A stretch of DNA of 64,000 nt, taken from the NCBI GenBank assembly GCA_029207755.1, contig JARCOQ010000002.1, positions 57,577,172-57,641,171 of the forward strand, given 5' to 3'. Numbering within the stretch: the stretch's first letter is position 1; the number at the start of each line of letters is the position of its first letter. This stretch comes from Chamaea fasciata. Lineage: Eukaryota; Chordata; Aves; Passeriformes; Sylviidae. Below the pieces are notes generated by a model. The model was not told where the DNA came from. It worked only from the letters and a program-made list of their open reading frames with translations, and ran no database searches. Both the position numbers and the translations under genes were made by a program. This document shows, one piece after another, positions 11,701 to 25,000 of this stretch.

Positions 11701-14498
11701 TCATTTAACCATGGGGGAGTCATCATTGTTTTAGAAATAAGAAGATGATGGTTACTATTGTCAGACCTTTGAGTATCATTTGTCGGCAGAAGACAAGCAT
11801 AAAGAGCAATAAAAATTTAGTGGGGATAGGATGTGACTGTGCAGTAACTATCACCTAGTATCATCCTGTGGAAAAATAAATCTATATGAGAATATAGGAA
11901 CACAGCACAGGGAATAAAACAGAATCAAATGTATTTCTGATTGTGGTGAGAACCAAATACTGCACTGTGGGTTAGGAAATGTCTAAGGTAATAATTAGGC
12001 AATAAAATACCCATGGTAAAAAATCTTTATAATCCTAGTCCATTATCAGCTGTCTTATATATCAGAACCAAATTTAATATCCCCTAGATATTTTTATCCT
12101 AGGCAATGGAAACATAGACACTCTCAGAGTAAGAGAATTTAGATAAATACCAGCATTCATTCTGTTCCTACAGTCCTTTAAAGAGATTTGCATTTTGCAG
12201 TGTGAGATACTGAAATATCTGCCACATATTACATTCTATACGTCTTCACATCTTCTTATATTCTGTCTATATCAGTCTCACCCCACTGAATACTGTCCTT
12301 ATTAAAATTCTCACATCTCCTCAATATTGAGAATATTATAGTTCATCACAGAGTTTTGTTGAGATCAGATTCCCCTGTATATTTTCCAGAGTGTGCTCCC
12401 AGAACGAATAAACTTTCTAATTCTTATCCTATATAATATTCTCAAGGAGGCTTCGAGGTTACTACAGCTCTCCTGGTCCTGTAATACATAAGACTATCAA
12501 GTTTGCAGTCATTCCTAGAGATCATTATTTAGTATACTTTATATGTCACAAAGGAACCATCTCTTCATGTGGCATGTTGTGGGTCTTCCTTACTCCTGAA
12601 ATACCTACTCTTCTTATCTGACTTTTTCTGGTGGGTCTTTCTTTTCTTTCCTATATGTATTCTTCTTTTCCAGCTTTAATGTAGTTGTCTTGGAGAATTT
12701 CTGCTACAAAATTTATAAGGTAACTAACTCCACAAGTGATGAGATGTTGAATTTTTTTAATTGAACTCTATTTTGTGAATGCACAACAATGAATACCCTG
12801 TAATTTTAATTTCATATGAAGTAACAAGTGTGATAGTAAAATGTATAGGTACTCAATGGGAGGATTCAAACAAAAAAAGTTGTGCTCAATACAGAAATAA
12901 ATCTACTCAGGGCTTTGTGAGCCATGCTGGCTTTCAAAAGTGAAAGGGTCTTTTTTTAAAATCTGCAAGGTCTCTTTCAGTTGAGTAATTGTATGGATTT
13001 GGCAGAATTTTTCCTGGCTATATAGAAAAAAATTCAGTTCTTTTAAAAGCATTACATTTATAATTATATTTAAGTTTTCATCTTTCCAGAACTGCATTAT
13101 AAAATAAAGAACATGGACTCTTTCAGTGTCTATAATCTAAAGCTCCCAGTATTTTTATGTCAACCTTCAAAATTTATGCATAGGGCAAATATGGAAAGAC
13201 TAGATGACATCCAAAATGTTTCAAAGTAAATACATCACTGTAGTAAATGAAATATTTCCACTGCCTTTAATGTTTTAATAAATGTTCAATGCACAATCCT
13301 CAGAATCTGGTATCTCAAACTACATAAATTTCAGAATTCATGGGTGTCTCAGAAAAATTAAAAAAACCCCACCACATCCTCTCAAGTGCCACTTCCTTAC
13401 AAAATAGGATTTACACCTTAGGGATGGTCTTTTGTATGCATCTGGAGTAAAATGTGTTATGTTAGAAGAAGATGCCACAGAAGCAAAATGTATTATTCTC
13501 ACTAAAAACCCAATACTTTCCTTTTAAGAATTGTATAAAGGGAACATGACCGATAGGGCACTGCTAAGGCATTGCAAAGTGTCATAAATACTTTAGAAAC
13601 CATTGTCTGCTTTGCAAGGTATTGTAGATTTCCCACTTCCTTTCAAGATTTTTTCTTTTTATTAATTGTAAACTCCCCAGTATTTCACTGCTAAGAGCTA
13701 ACCCAGTGTAAGTAAAATATCTATATAAAGCTGAATTCTCTGTGAAGAATATAAAGCTACAGCATTTTACCCTGTTTGGTTTGATTATGACTAGATAATT
13801 AAATTGAAATATTTGACACAGGACATATTATTTATTTCTTGCAGAAGAATTTAATTTCATGCATGAGAAGCTGCTTCTTCCCCTTTTTGTCCACTTCTAC
13901 ATGTCTCACTAAAACAGTATTTTTTTTTGTGGGGAGATTTTTGGATGACAGCTATTACTAAGGTCCCATACAGGTGGTTATTTTTTATAGATCAGATGAG
14001 CATCGCAGATTATCTGTTGGAGTTAATATGCTTGGCTAACAACACTTAATCCCAAAAAAAGTCTGTTTATGGAGGAAACAAAAAACCCATGGAACAAAGT
14101 TCTCCAGGGAATGAAATGCTGTTTATAGGAGATTGTCTCAGATTTGTGTCCACTTAAGCTAGAATTTTGCATTTCAGTCCATGACCTTATGCCAAATTGA
14201 TTGAACTACAATACAGAACAAAAAATAACGTGCAAGAAACTGGACCTACTGCTCATGTGAGACAGTCAGTAGACTGAAAAGGATAGGATGCCCTTCATCT
14301 TCTTATTTGCAATACCTTAACTGATTGAAACTAACAGTAGTTTGCAGTCTGTAAGGATTGTAGGATTAGGACTACAATGAGGAGATTGCTAAATTTGTTT
14401 TGTAGGATTTAAACAAGTATTAAGCCAAATTTTGCAAGAAACAGGTGGAATGAAAAATGCATTACATTTGTCTTGTGCTTTTACACACGTATATTTTA
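8706..14498. other. Long AT-rich single-copy stretch
   Basis: No gene, RNA or dispersed repeat family is recognised in nearly 6 kb. Small items are a TTTA run at 11040-11071 and a 9-bp perfect stem with a 4-nt loop at 11238-11259. A 128-codon minus-strand open frame at 9224-9610 shows no known domain and is probably chance. Confidence 0.4.
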
Positions 14499-14552
14499 TA
14501 TCTATCTATCTGTCCATCTATCTCCTCTTTTTTTTTTTTTTTTTTTTTTTTT
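14499..14552. repeat. TATC microsatellite followed by T25
   Basis: Imperfect TATC units (TATCTATCTATCTGTCCATC) run into 25 uninterrupted T residues at 14528-14552. No retroposed body is recognisable beside the T tract. Confidence 0.85.
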
Positions 14553-16299
14553 CTCTCAATAGGTAGTATGCACTGAAATTTGCTCAGAAATGACCTAGAC
14601 TCACAGTGTAAAACACAGGAGGTGATGAACGGCAATATTGTGTCTGGAGATAGCAAACATAAAATTTATCTCATTTAGCTTTAGCCTTGTAGTAGTTCAA
14701 CGTCACAATCAAGACAGCCCAGGTATTTAATGAAGAGCAGGGAAACTGTTACAGGGGTTGTCATCTCATCTCAATTGTCCTCAGGATGTATGGATTTTTT
14801 TCATCAATTATAGAGGGGTACAGGATAGTTTGCTCAGATTCAGTGCACAGCTTTTGGGAAATAAAGTTAAATGCAATGCTTTGAGGTAGCTAATAATATT
14901 TTGTGTGAGAGATAAACCAATATTTTGTAAGAAAGTACAGAAAAACTGTTATTTGCTTTGTAAACTTGATAATTTCCGCATGTGGATCTGCCCTTGTGGT
15001 CTACAGACAACTGGGAAGGAGCCCATTTCAACAATTTAATTTAATTAGTACCTTAAGTTCAAAGTACTAATTGGAATCAGCTGAATTTTATCCCACACAA
15101 TCTAAATTTCTTCTACGAGGAAAGAAAGGAAAGACTGAAGGGGAATAGCGTAGATAGAAGAAAGGTCATTGTGGAAGAAAAAGCAAAGGCGGAAAATCTC
15201 ACTAAGGTCAAAAAAATATGGCCAAAGTACATTGGTGCATACACAAAACCCAAAAAGCTATTTTTCTCCTTCTCCACACACCCCCCTGCTCCCATATCCC
15301 CCTGCAACTGTGAAAGACACTATCAGCCAAACCACAATTTTTTTTCTTGAATAAGACTTGGGAGAGAAACAGAATATTTAGAAACTTTGAGGAGCAGAGA
15401 AGTGCTACATTACTTGTACTACCACACTTGCGAAGTAGTATGCAGAGTTTCTTCATAGTTCTCCTGGGGGAGCTGAAGAGTTCAAACCCTCTGCACTGTA
15501 TATTAAATGGAGGAGTTAGTTTGAAGCATTTGATGTATCTGTAAGAAATAGATTTCCTTGCTGTGCTTTTACGTTTGATGTGTAATGAAAGTGGTGAGGA
15601 GAGAATACAATCAATTGAAGAACAGTGATATGAGCAAGGAAATTTTACATTAATTTTTCATTCAAATATGCACAAAGCAGACAAAAAAGCTAGGAAAAAA
15701 TATCAAGGAGACGTGATAATAGACCGAGAATGGAATAAATAGGATAACTCAGTTTGAAGGAATTAAATCTTAAGGTATAGGACACAGCAGTGGCAGAGGA
15801 ATGACAGCAAGAGACATCATTCTGACATGTACATATCCACACAGCTTAGAAAATATTGTAAAGCAAATCCTTTCTGTAAAAAGCTTTCAAAATGCCCATC
15901 ATGACAATGACAATTGAAAGACAGAGAGCTGTTCAACAAAGAGGGAGAGTGATAAAGTACAATGAAGAATGAGGACAGAAGAGGACACAGAGAAAAAAGA
16001 AAGCTTTGGGAAGGAAAGAAAAGTAGGGAAGTAAAGAAAGTAGGGAACTAAAGGGACAGGCATTTATTACAGCTTTAAGAAAACAGGAATGTAATTATTA
16101 GAATGATCTTTACACTTTACAGTTTATTCTTTATCTCACTTAGAAGTTTATGTGATTATAAATTCACATCACTTGTGTTTCAAAGGGATAAGTATCACCC
16201 AAGAACTAGAACTAGCGTAAGTGACCTTCAGTGCCTTTGAGTTAGATTACTCAAATTTACATGCTGTGGATTAGGACATACTGAAAATTGTGTTGGGTG
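14553..16299. other. AT-rich single-copy sequence
   Basis: Purine-rich patches occur around 15940-16060, where GGAAAGAAAAG-like words recur. I see no recognised gene or repeat family. Confidence 0.4.
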
Positions 16300-16482
16300 C
16301 AGGTGATTAAACTCTGGGACAGGTTGCCCTGACATCTTATTTGAATGTTCATCCTTGGAGATGTTGAAAACCTGACTGGACAAATCTTTGAGAAACTGTT
16401 CAAGATGATCCTTCTTGAGCAGGGAAGTTGAACTATGCAATTTCCAGAGGTCCAAGAAAACCATAACTATTCTGTAATCCTC
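16300..16482 (+). mobile_element. CR1 LINE 3' end, short, plus strand
   Basis: The 3' UTR of CR1 in sense orientation. CTCTGGGACAGGTTGCC is followed by ATCCTTGGAGATGTTGAAAA, CTGACTGGACAAATC, CTTGAGCAGGGAAGTTG, TTTCCAGAGGTCC, and the terminus ACCATAACTATTCTGTAATC. The order and spacing fit the CR1 3' end well. The 5' boundary is approximate. The copy is too short to encode anything. Confidence 0.75.
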
Positions 16483-19400
16483 TCACCATTCCACAGCATA
16501 AATTTGGGAAAGAAGCAGGGACTGCTAAAATTTTCCTTAGTGTATTAATTCTCTTTCCGTGTGACTTATTATGGAGCTTGGTATTATAATTAAGAACAGG
16601 TAAGCAGCAAATCATAGCTGTGCTTTGTTCTGTAGATTTTTTTTTTCCAAATAAATAAAAAATGTAGCCTGTATTGCTGTTGTCACAAATTAAACTACTT
16701 TTATGCAAGATGACGGTTGCCTAAAGAAAACATGGTAAGACATTGTTTTCAATCATTTTTCTCAGTTCATAAATATAAGGATATTACTCCTATCACATGG
16801 ATATATAGTTATTGTTTCCTTCTGAGATGATATGTCAGATCATATTTTTACTGTTTGCAAGGTATTAATTTTTCTTCTCTGTTTTAGTAGTTTTTGATTT
16901 GGACTTTAATTTTGAAAGGAAACCCACTAAGATATATGAATATGTGAAGGAAATATTTTTAATTTATCATTTTGGGCTGGCATTTAATTTCATATTGGTT
17001 TTATTAATCTGATGCTTAACTTTATTCTTTTCTCTTCTTCTTTCTTCAAAAGAAAAAATTGTATGTAAGGGTATAGCTCATTTATTTTCCTAAATACATA
17101 TTCTGTGTTGCTCAAGTCACCATCTTTTCTTTAAGATGCAGACAAATAAAATTCATGGGAGGGTGCTCTCATCAACAGAGATTGCTTTATTTCAGATGAA
17201 CTTGCAACTGCATGTTTGATTAAGCAGCAAGTGGTGGCATGCTTGTTGAAATGGACCACTTTTTATATTAATAAGGTAAACAGAGGTATCTATTCATTAT
17301 GTGCAAGGTAATGCCAGTTCACAGACATGTTCAAATCCTGTCAGCCTCTGGTTTGGAATCAAACCTGCATATGCAATATGGCTCGAAATATAAAAAGAGA
17401 AAAATGATGCGCTTTTTTTTTTTTTTTCACAGTCATGAATGGAAAATCCTCACCACCTCCAAAGAATTGGAAAATGCAGTAAAATAGGTGTGTGAACTAG
17501 GCCAGTCCTGTATGAAAGAGCTGAGATGGAGCTGTGCTGAATGTAACAGGTTCTGCTAAGATGGAGTGTTTCCTTGAGCAGAGTGTTTAAAAATGAAGGG
17601 AGTTTCCTGAAACAGGGCTGTCATAGTTCTAGTTAGCTTAGAGAAATCCGAAAAGTTTGAATCTGTCTTCACCCTTCTGTGTACACTTGCTTATAAAAAT
17701 GCGTTTTTACCTAGGGTAGGCAGGCAGATATTTAACATTGTTACCCAGTCATTATGCAGATAGCAGTTCCCTGTTATGCTGAAGGGTGTGAGTAGCTAGT
17801 GTGTGAGGCTTGCACAACAGAGTTAGGAAACTGTAGTTTTTGTAACTATGATGTCCTGAATCTTTTCTCTTATTATCTTTTGTCTTAAATTATGTTTTTT
17901 CTGATCACACAGGCCAGTTTCACTTGGCAAAAGATTGCTAGTAAAATGTGAATTTCAGTCTCCTGCTTACATACTAAGTATTTGTTTGCAGACACTGACA
18001 AAAATGCTCAGGAAAAAAAAAAAAGGTTAGTTTTCACAAAGTAATTTAGTTCTCATCAGATCTTGGCTATTTGTCTTTAGAAAAGTTGTGGGCTGGTCAC
18101 AACACAGTACAGACATAGACAAACAGGAACTGGCATGATTTATGATATCCTTACCTCTAAAGCTGCTCTAAATGCACATTTTTTAAGGTTTCTGTAGAAA
18201 ACCATAGAATTGTATTAAGAGACACAGTTTAATTTGTGGATCAAAATAGATAGGAATGTCATGTGCTTTCTTGCCTAGGACTCCACTGTATTTTCCAGTA
18301 CACCTTCCCAGAACAATCTTTGAAATAAAAATATAATTTTTTTTTCTAGCCTTCCCATCTTTTTAAGGCATATGTTTTAGTACTGTGTTATATTATAGGA
18401 AACAGAGTAAAAGAGAAGTAAGAAAAGTCCAAGAAATGCATGAAATTATGAAGGAGCTTAAGAAAATTTTTAGGGAAAGGTTTAACTTTTTCACATGATA
18501 AGAGAGCAAAAATCACACATCCCACAAACGCTCTGGGAAATTTTGAGCCTGTGTAATGCAGATAGATTAAATATTTTGTGAAGTTAAGGCAAAATTTTGA
18601 AAAATATCTTAATAATTGTATGCTGAATTAAGACAAAAATGTTACTTACTTCAAGTAATTAATTAAAGAATTCACCAAGAAAAAAAGATAAAAAAAGAAA
18701 ATATCACTGTTCCCTATCAGAATAAACAAATTTATAATTAAAACAAATGATTCATTCAGCTGAAGAAGTTTACTGAAGAAAATTTTATTCTCCTTCCTTC
18801 CTCTACATTGTGAATATTGAGGGTTTTTTCCGTTTTAAAGAGAATGAAAATTAAAGTTAAAATCATTGCTTCTAGATGATATGTTCTTAGTGAAGTTTTA
18901 TTTATGGAACCTATTAAAATTGACGAAATCCAATCCCTTCAGAATTATGACCTTCAATCAAACTTATTTATTCAGCATCTGCATATTATCTAGAAAAAAT
19001 TTGATGCAATCTGTGCACAGATGAGATACATTGTTTTCAAACACTCGCTAGCATAAGTTACAGCTTACATTCTGGTAGCTTTGGTAGATATTCAAGCTAT
19101 TTTTAAAACGAGTAACTAAATTCTTCTGTTCCTCTTCCCTCCTCAAGTATCCCTCCCTTGTGTTTACAAAAATGAAGGGTAGAAGTTTGGGCAGAGTGGA
19201 ATAAGGGTCAGAGAACAGCAAGCAAAGTGATTGCAAAGGGAATGAAAATCATAAGGTTGTAATAATGAGGTTTCTCTTATCCATAGCAGGTGAAGGATGG
19301 GACACATCAAAAAACTGGAGTCCTTTTACCCCAGTCCAAAGCTGAAAAGTCTAAGAAAAAGTGACTCTGGGTTGGCAGATGCCCCCTTTCAGGAAAGAAA

Positions 19401-19483
19401 AATGAAATCTTGAAAACAGAAGAGGAAGCGTTACAAGCACTCTGGAAAGGAGATATGATCAAATAAAATACAATTTAAAAAAA
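16483..19483. other. AT-rich single-copy sequence
   Basis: There is no recognised gene or repeat family. A T15 tract lies at 17413-17427. From about 19380 the sequence becomes purine-rich as it enters the repeat cluster. Confidence 0.4.
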
Positions 19484-20228
19484 TAAGAAAATTTGGAAAT
19501 GGGGTGACTACAAGCAAATGGATTGACATGAAATGAGCTACAGTGAAAAGAAACAAAACTTGCCAAAATTAACTGTACTGAAATCCCAGAAGCAGGGAAG
19601 AAACACAAACAAAATACAAGAGAGGCTATGGATGAAATGACATGCATAAATTAAAAAAAAAAAAAAAACAAACAAAAAAAACAAACCCAAAACTTCACTG
19701 AAGGGAAAACAATCAAAAAGCATGGGATGCCATGAAGTGCAGTGTAAAAGACCAAAACTTGCTTAAATTAACCTTACTGAAATCCCCAAATCAGGGGAAA
19801 TATAAAAAAGAAGACAGAAAAGACAGGAGAAGAAATGAATGAAATGCCATGGCTAATGAAAAAAAAACCCAAAAAACAACACAAACCTTACTGAAAGGAA
19901 TAAAATCAAATGGTATGCAATCCCATGAAGTACACAGGTATTGACCAAAGCTTGCTAAATTAATCCTCATTGAGATCTCCAGATTTCATTTTTTTCCCTG
20001 AAAGGGTTTCTCTTTGTTTCCCTTTCTTCCCAGATTTTAGGGATTTCAATGGGAGTAAGTTTGGCAAGTTTTGGTCTTTTTCACGGAACTTCATTAAATC
20101 TCAGTGCATTTGGTTGTAGTCACTGAATTTCCAATTTTCTGAAAAGAAAATCTTCCTTTCAGGAAAGGGAACGAAACCTTGTGATTTCAATGAGGATCAA
20201 TTGGGAAAGCTTCAGTATATATTCTTGA
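19484..20228. repeat. Cluster 1 of an unrecognised repeat of about 200 bp, direct and inverted copies
   Basis: A unit marked by AAAACTTGCYNAAATTAAC...ACTGAAATCCC recurs. A direct copy of type A (with GTGACTACAAGCAAATGG) has its AAAACTTGCC at 19554. A direct type B copy (with AAAACAATCAA...CATGGGATG) has AAAACTTGCT at 19754. A weaker B copy has AAAGCTTGCT near 19948. From about 20000 the same words appear reverse-complemented: GGGATTTCAATGGGAGTAAG, GGCAAGTTTTGGTC at 20063 and TTGGTTGTAGTCACTGAATT. A partial inverted copy lies at 20180-20220. Copies are diverged but unmistakable. I do not recognise the family. Confidence 0.8.
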
Positions 20229-20757
20229 ACTACATGTCTTCCCATTTGCTTTTCTTACTTTTGTAGGAGGACAATCTTGCTGCCAATATATTGCAGCTGT
20301 GTCAATTACCTAAGAGTGGGAACAGCCTTGCCCTCCCAGCTATGGGTGTGATAAAAAGGGTGAGTTAGCTGGTAGAGCAGTTAGCTGGAGTCTGCTGGCT
20401 GTGTTGCGAGAGGAAAGGGATAGGAGGTTGTGTGAGGGATGGAAAGGGTAAGACATTGAGCAAGAGATGGATGGAGTTAGGTGGCTGTGCTAGGGCCAGG
20501 ATGCAGTGAGATGGAACTGCAAAAGGAAGAGAGAAGATGGAGAGAAAGAACCAGAGCTGTGTGTAGCTGCCCATGAGAGGGTACAGGGAAAAGGTGAGAG
20601 AGATTTTTAGACAACAACAAAGTGCTGATGCTTGAAGCCTTCTTCAGCATCAGTCATACCTCTTCTGCCAATTTTTCACTTTGTATCAGGTATTGCTTCT
20701 GGGTTTTAAAATTTATTTCTTCTGTTTTTCTCTTGTCCTGTTGTTTTTCTTTCCTCA
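20229..20757. other. Spacer between the two repeat clusters
   Basis: A purine-rich, less AT-rich stretch (20340-20600) without copies of the unit. An imperfect stem-loop is formed by CTGATGCTTGAAG and CTTCAGCATCAG at 20625-20653. It has 12 pairs, one bulged T and a 4-nt loop. The 69-codon minus-strand frame here is not recognised. Confidence 0.5.
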
Positions 20758-21395
20758 CAGATTTTGGGGATTTCAATGGGAATAATTTTGGCTAGATCTG
20801 GTCCCTTACACTGCACCTCATTTCATCTCAGTATATTTGGTTGTAGTAGCTCCATTTTAAATGATCTGTTTTTATTATTTTAATTTTTGGTTGTCTATAT
20901 TGACTTTCTGGAGTGTTTGTTCAACTCTGTCCTCCAATTTCAAGATTTCATTTCCTTTTCAAATCAAATAAAATTCCATTTTATAAAAGAAGAAAACTTT
21001 GAAATGAAGTGTCTACAAGCAAACAAATTGGCATCAAATGAGGTACAGGTAAAAGGACCAAAACTTGCCAAAATTTACTTTACTGAAACTTCAAAACCAG
21101 GAAAGAAACCCAAATGAAATACAGGAGAGGCTATGGATGAAGTGATGTGTCTAATTAAAAAAAAAAATCTTCACAATACGAAAAACAATCAAATGGCACG
21201 GGATGACATGAAGTGCAGTGAAAAAGACAAAAACTTGCCTAAATTAACTATAATTAAATCCCAGAATCAGAAGAAAATGTCAAAAAAAAAAAAAAGATGG
21301 AAAATGCAGGAGAATAAATGAGTGAAGTTCTATGGATAATGAAAAAAAACCCAGTTTTTCCATTGGTTGTAGTCACTCCGTTTCCAATTTTTTTT
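20758..21395. repeat. Cluster 2 of the same unrecognised repeat
   Basis: It opens with an inverted copy (GGGGATTTCAATGGGAATAA at 20766, TTGGTTGTAGTAGCTCC near 20839). A direct A copy follows (GTCTACAAGCAAACAAATTG near 21011, AAACTTGCCAAAATTTAC at 21061), then a direct B copy (AAAAACAATCAAATGGCACG near 21181, AAACTTGCCTAAATTAACT at 21231). It ends with a partial inverted copy (TTGGTTGTAGTCACTCCG near 21364). The A-B pair at 20985-21345 parallels that at 19484-19860, including the linker word GAGAGGCTATGGATGAA. This implies that the pair, not just the unit, was duplicated. Confidence 0.8.
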
Positions 21396-21622
21396 TGCTT
21401 TTCTATTGCATTTTATTTGATTATATCTTCTTTCCAGACTGTTTTTCTGTTGTACTTCTTTTTCTGTTTTCAAGACTTTTTTTTCCTTTCCTGATGCCAT
21501 AAATATATATTTATCTTAATGCATTTTTCAAGAAGCCAAAATTAATCATTATATGGAAACTAAATAATGTATTTCAGGGTCTTACAAATGTCAGGGAATG
21601 TCTAGCCCACTTCCAAAACTAG
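21396..21622. other. Unassigned sequence
   Basis: AT-rich, with T-rich patches. Nothing is recognised. Confidence 0.4.
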
Positions 21623-21680
21623 GAAGGGAGCCAGGGAGTAAGTATAAGCATGAAGGGAGCCAGGGAGTAAGTATAAGCAC
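21623..21680. repeat. 29-bp tandem duplication
   Basis: Two copies of a 29-bp unit (starting GAAGGGAGCCAGGGAG, ending AAGTATAAGCAT) lie back to back. They are identical except at the last base. Confidence 0.92.
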
Positions 21681-21984
21681 TTGACTCCTAGTCATCCACA
21701 ATGCTTAACTATCACCTCACTTCCTCAGAAAGCTGCAGTGAATTCCCTCAAAACAAATCCTGAGGATGCTTCCAAGCATTATTCACTTTAGAGACTCCTA
21801 AAGAGAGTATGAATAATCCTGCTTTGGATTATTTTCCATTTTTCCGTATATCCTTGGATACCTAACACATACCTTCAGCTTTATTAAAAAAAAAACTACT
21901 GGTCCTTGTGTGATGCAACACAGCCCTCTCATTATATTTAGCAACCTAAACTGGAAAAAATACACCAAAAAGACCCATACTTTA

Positions 21985-22028
21985 GTTCTTCAGGATCGTG
22001 ACTTTACTTCTTCAGGATCATGACTTGA
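21985..22028. repeat. 22-bp tandem duplication
   Basis: Two 22-bp copies built on TTCTTCAGGATC(G/A)TGACTT differ at three positions. This is a second short duplication within about 350 bp of the 29-bp one. Confidence 0.85.
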
Positions 22029-25000
22029 GTCAGAATAGCCAGAGACATATAATAATTAGTGTGTCAGCTGCCAATTTTGTCTGCAGAGTGTATGCTGCGG
22101 AAGAGAGTAAACATGAATCCATTGCGATCACACGGCCTCAAGAGTAGGGGTCAGACTGATCTTCTATTATCATATAAAGGAGGTGATAGGTGATGGATTT
22201 TCTCCCTCCCCACTGATGAACATGAGAACTTACCAGAGATATTTGTGTATTCCTCAAATTATGGTACCACACAGTTTTGCTGTGTTAAATTTGTTAGGTT
22301 GCTGTGCCATCTCAATTGTTCTGTTACAAGGGAAGTTTCATTCTAAGTTTCTGTTATTAGGTAAGTTTCCTTGTTTTCATTCTCCAATGGATTGCTTGCT
22401 ACCTTAGATTCTACCTCTCCTGTATTTTGAAGAAAAACATCTGGCATACTCACCTCTACCTACAAGTTCCCATCCTCTGCCAGCCTAAGGGATCTGATGT
22501 GACATTACTTTAAATGATTCCATCAATCAGTTATTCTTCTTTGAAACCACATCTGGGCTCATCTTTGAGATTTGGCCAAGTAGTGCAGTTCTTAAAAAGC
22601 TGTGTGGTTACATAGTTCAGCCAGAGAATTTTCAATATGAGCACAACAAAACAAATATAACTGTGTTTTTGATGGCTAATCTTAGGTTGTTCGTGGAAAG
22701 TTCTTTGGCTAGTATTCGCCCCATTCCCCTTTACAGCCTAGAGCCAGAAGGAATAAACAGCTTTCACCCCATTAACCCTTTGAAGATATTAAACAGATAT
22801 TCTGTCTCTACAGGACCTCTCCCTTAGTGACACATGCCACTCCATCTGCAAATATTTGGCAAATACAAACTTTCACATGAAACTTCCTGCTCAGAAACAA
22901 ACTGGAATTTTTTTGAGATCGAGTTTTTACTTTATGTTTACATCAAAGTTTTCTATAATGTGAAGAAGACCTTATTGTGGGCTCACTGCAAGTGTATAGA
23001 AAGTATTTTGCAAAGTCTTTGTGAGGCTTATGATACAAGGGAACAGTTTTAGTGTAGGTAGCATCAAGCCACCCAACAGTTGCTCAAGTTGAGAGGATGC
23101 ACCAGAGCATGACAAGTGGGTTCTATTCATTGCAATTGAAATTAGAGTGGACAAGGGATTCTTTCAATTTGCCAGCATAATTAAAACACAGATTTGTCTG
23201 AGAGTAAAAATGCTGTTTCCTTCTTCCTGGTGTACAGAGCAAAGTCACCAGATGTGGTGCCACTGATGTACACAGATCTTACTTACAAAGAATGATTTCT
23301 TCCTGAGGGACAGATCTCAAAGCACAGGAGTGTTTGACTTGAATAGTTTCTATTCTGACCTGTGCAGTCAGTTGAGATTAAAATTGCATAGTTCCACCCT
23401 GCTGTTTTTGTATTTAGTTTTCAAATAGTATTATTGTAATTTTTTTCAGAGATGGCAATCATTTTAACAAGTCATTTCAGACTTTTGGCAATGGCTTCTC
23501 TATGTCAAACATTCCCTTATTTTAGGGCTTATAATTTAAACACTGCTAAAGATATGGTTATTTCAAAAAATGGAGATTTTTTTTTCATTAGTTTCCAATT
23601 TCCTTTACTTTTTTTACTTTTGGAGACTGTGAAATAGTGCTCATTAACATGTCAATTATAAGTCCACTCTAAGAGCTCATTTAACCTATGAAGGTCAAAA
23701 GATTTAGTTTAAAATTCAATAGTGAATAGAAGATAATGATAAACTATTAAATAAGAATTCTGAAAGGAATCAGATTAAATAAGCACACTTTTTTACACTT
23801 ATAATATTATAACCTTTGTGAGTTTTGCTTTTCTGAATGGCTGTAGGCCTTCTGCTACAAATATCTGCATTGGCACGTTTGCAAAACTGTCCAGTTTTCT
23901 CTTATGTCAAGTACTCAAAATTCAAAATTAACATAGTGTCAAGAATGGACAAAAGGGACAGATGATTGATTTAGCTGTAATTCATAGAAGTTTGATCCCC
24001 TCTGAATAGTTGCATGGCCACAATCATTTATTAGAATGTCTAGAGCAAGTTTGTGTATCTTATTAATTGGAATGTTTTTTTGGGTCTGCAATTTTGAAAT
24101 TGGTGGGGTTGTCAGTAGAGCTCAAGAAAAATAAACTTTATTTTCAGTAATTAACAGCATCTGTCAAAAATAAGGCAATTGATAGTGTTTTTGATATTTC
24201 TGCAATTGAAGCAGATTTTTGCTTGATTGCATCCTACTTTCTATTGAAAGCATTTCTATTGGCCAATTTTAATATTTACCAGCAAAGTGAATTATGTTTG
24301 GGTAATTGGCAGTTAGGTAGTTGGTATAAAATAATACTCTTAGTGCATTCTTCTTTTTTTAATCTGTTTTAAAATTATGAAAAGGACAGTCCTGTCAATA
24401 GAGATTCAGGCCCCATGAATCCTGTTCCTAGAAGACAAACTCTTTCATGAGAAAAGAAAGTCTGTCACTGGAGATAATTTTAAGTGCGTTAAATGAATTC
24501 ATTTTCTGATGGAAATAAATAAAAAAAAGAAGAAAAACATGGCATACAGGGATATCATAGAAAGATTAGGATTTATTTTTTTGCTATTTATGCTTGTTGG
24601 TGGTGTGAGATTTGCAGGGAAGATAGAGTTACTGCTTACTAAAATAAGATAGAATAGATAAGAAAAGGAAAGCAGAGGGGGTTTTTTTTGTTTTGGTTTT
24701 TTTTTTTTTTTTTCCCTATAGCATCGCTTGTATAGCTAAGGTTGTGTTTAATCCAGATAGAAGAATATCTTGGGATAAAACCAAGAATGTTTTTATTCAT
24801 GTGCCAATAGATATCAATTATTCAGCATTTAAAAATTCTCAAACAATGCTAACTCTGGAGCCCAAATAAAGAAAGCTTCAGAACTGTAAGACTGAATTCA
24901 AATTAACAGCTTGATGTTGTAAGACTTCAGAACAGCAAGCACCAGGATCTTGCTGATATTGTAGGTTAAAATACTACCCTTTAATTCAGACTCAGCTCAG

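Noticed and set aside
18195..18215. AACCATAGAATTG resembling an antisense CR1 start
   Set aside because: The match is limited to about ten bases and the following sequence does not continue as CR1.
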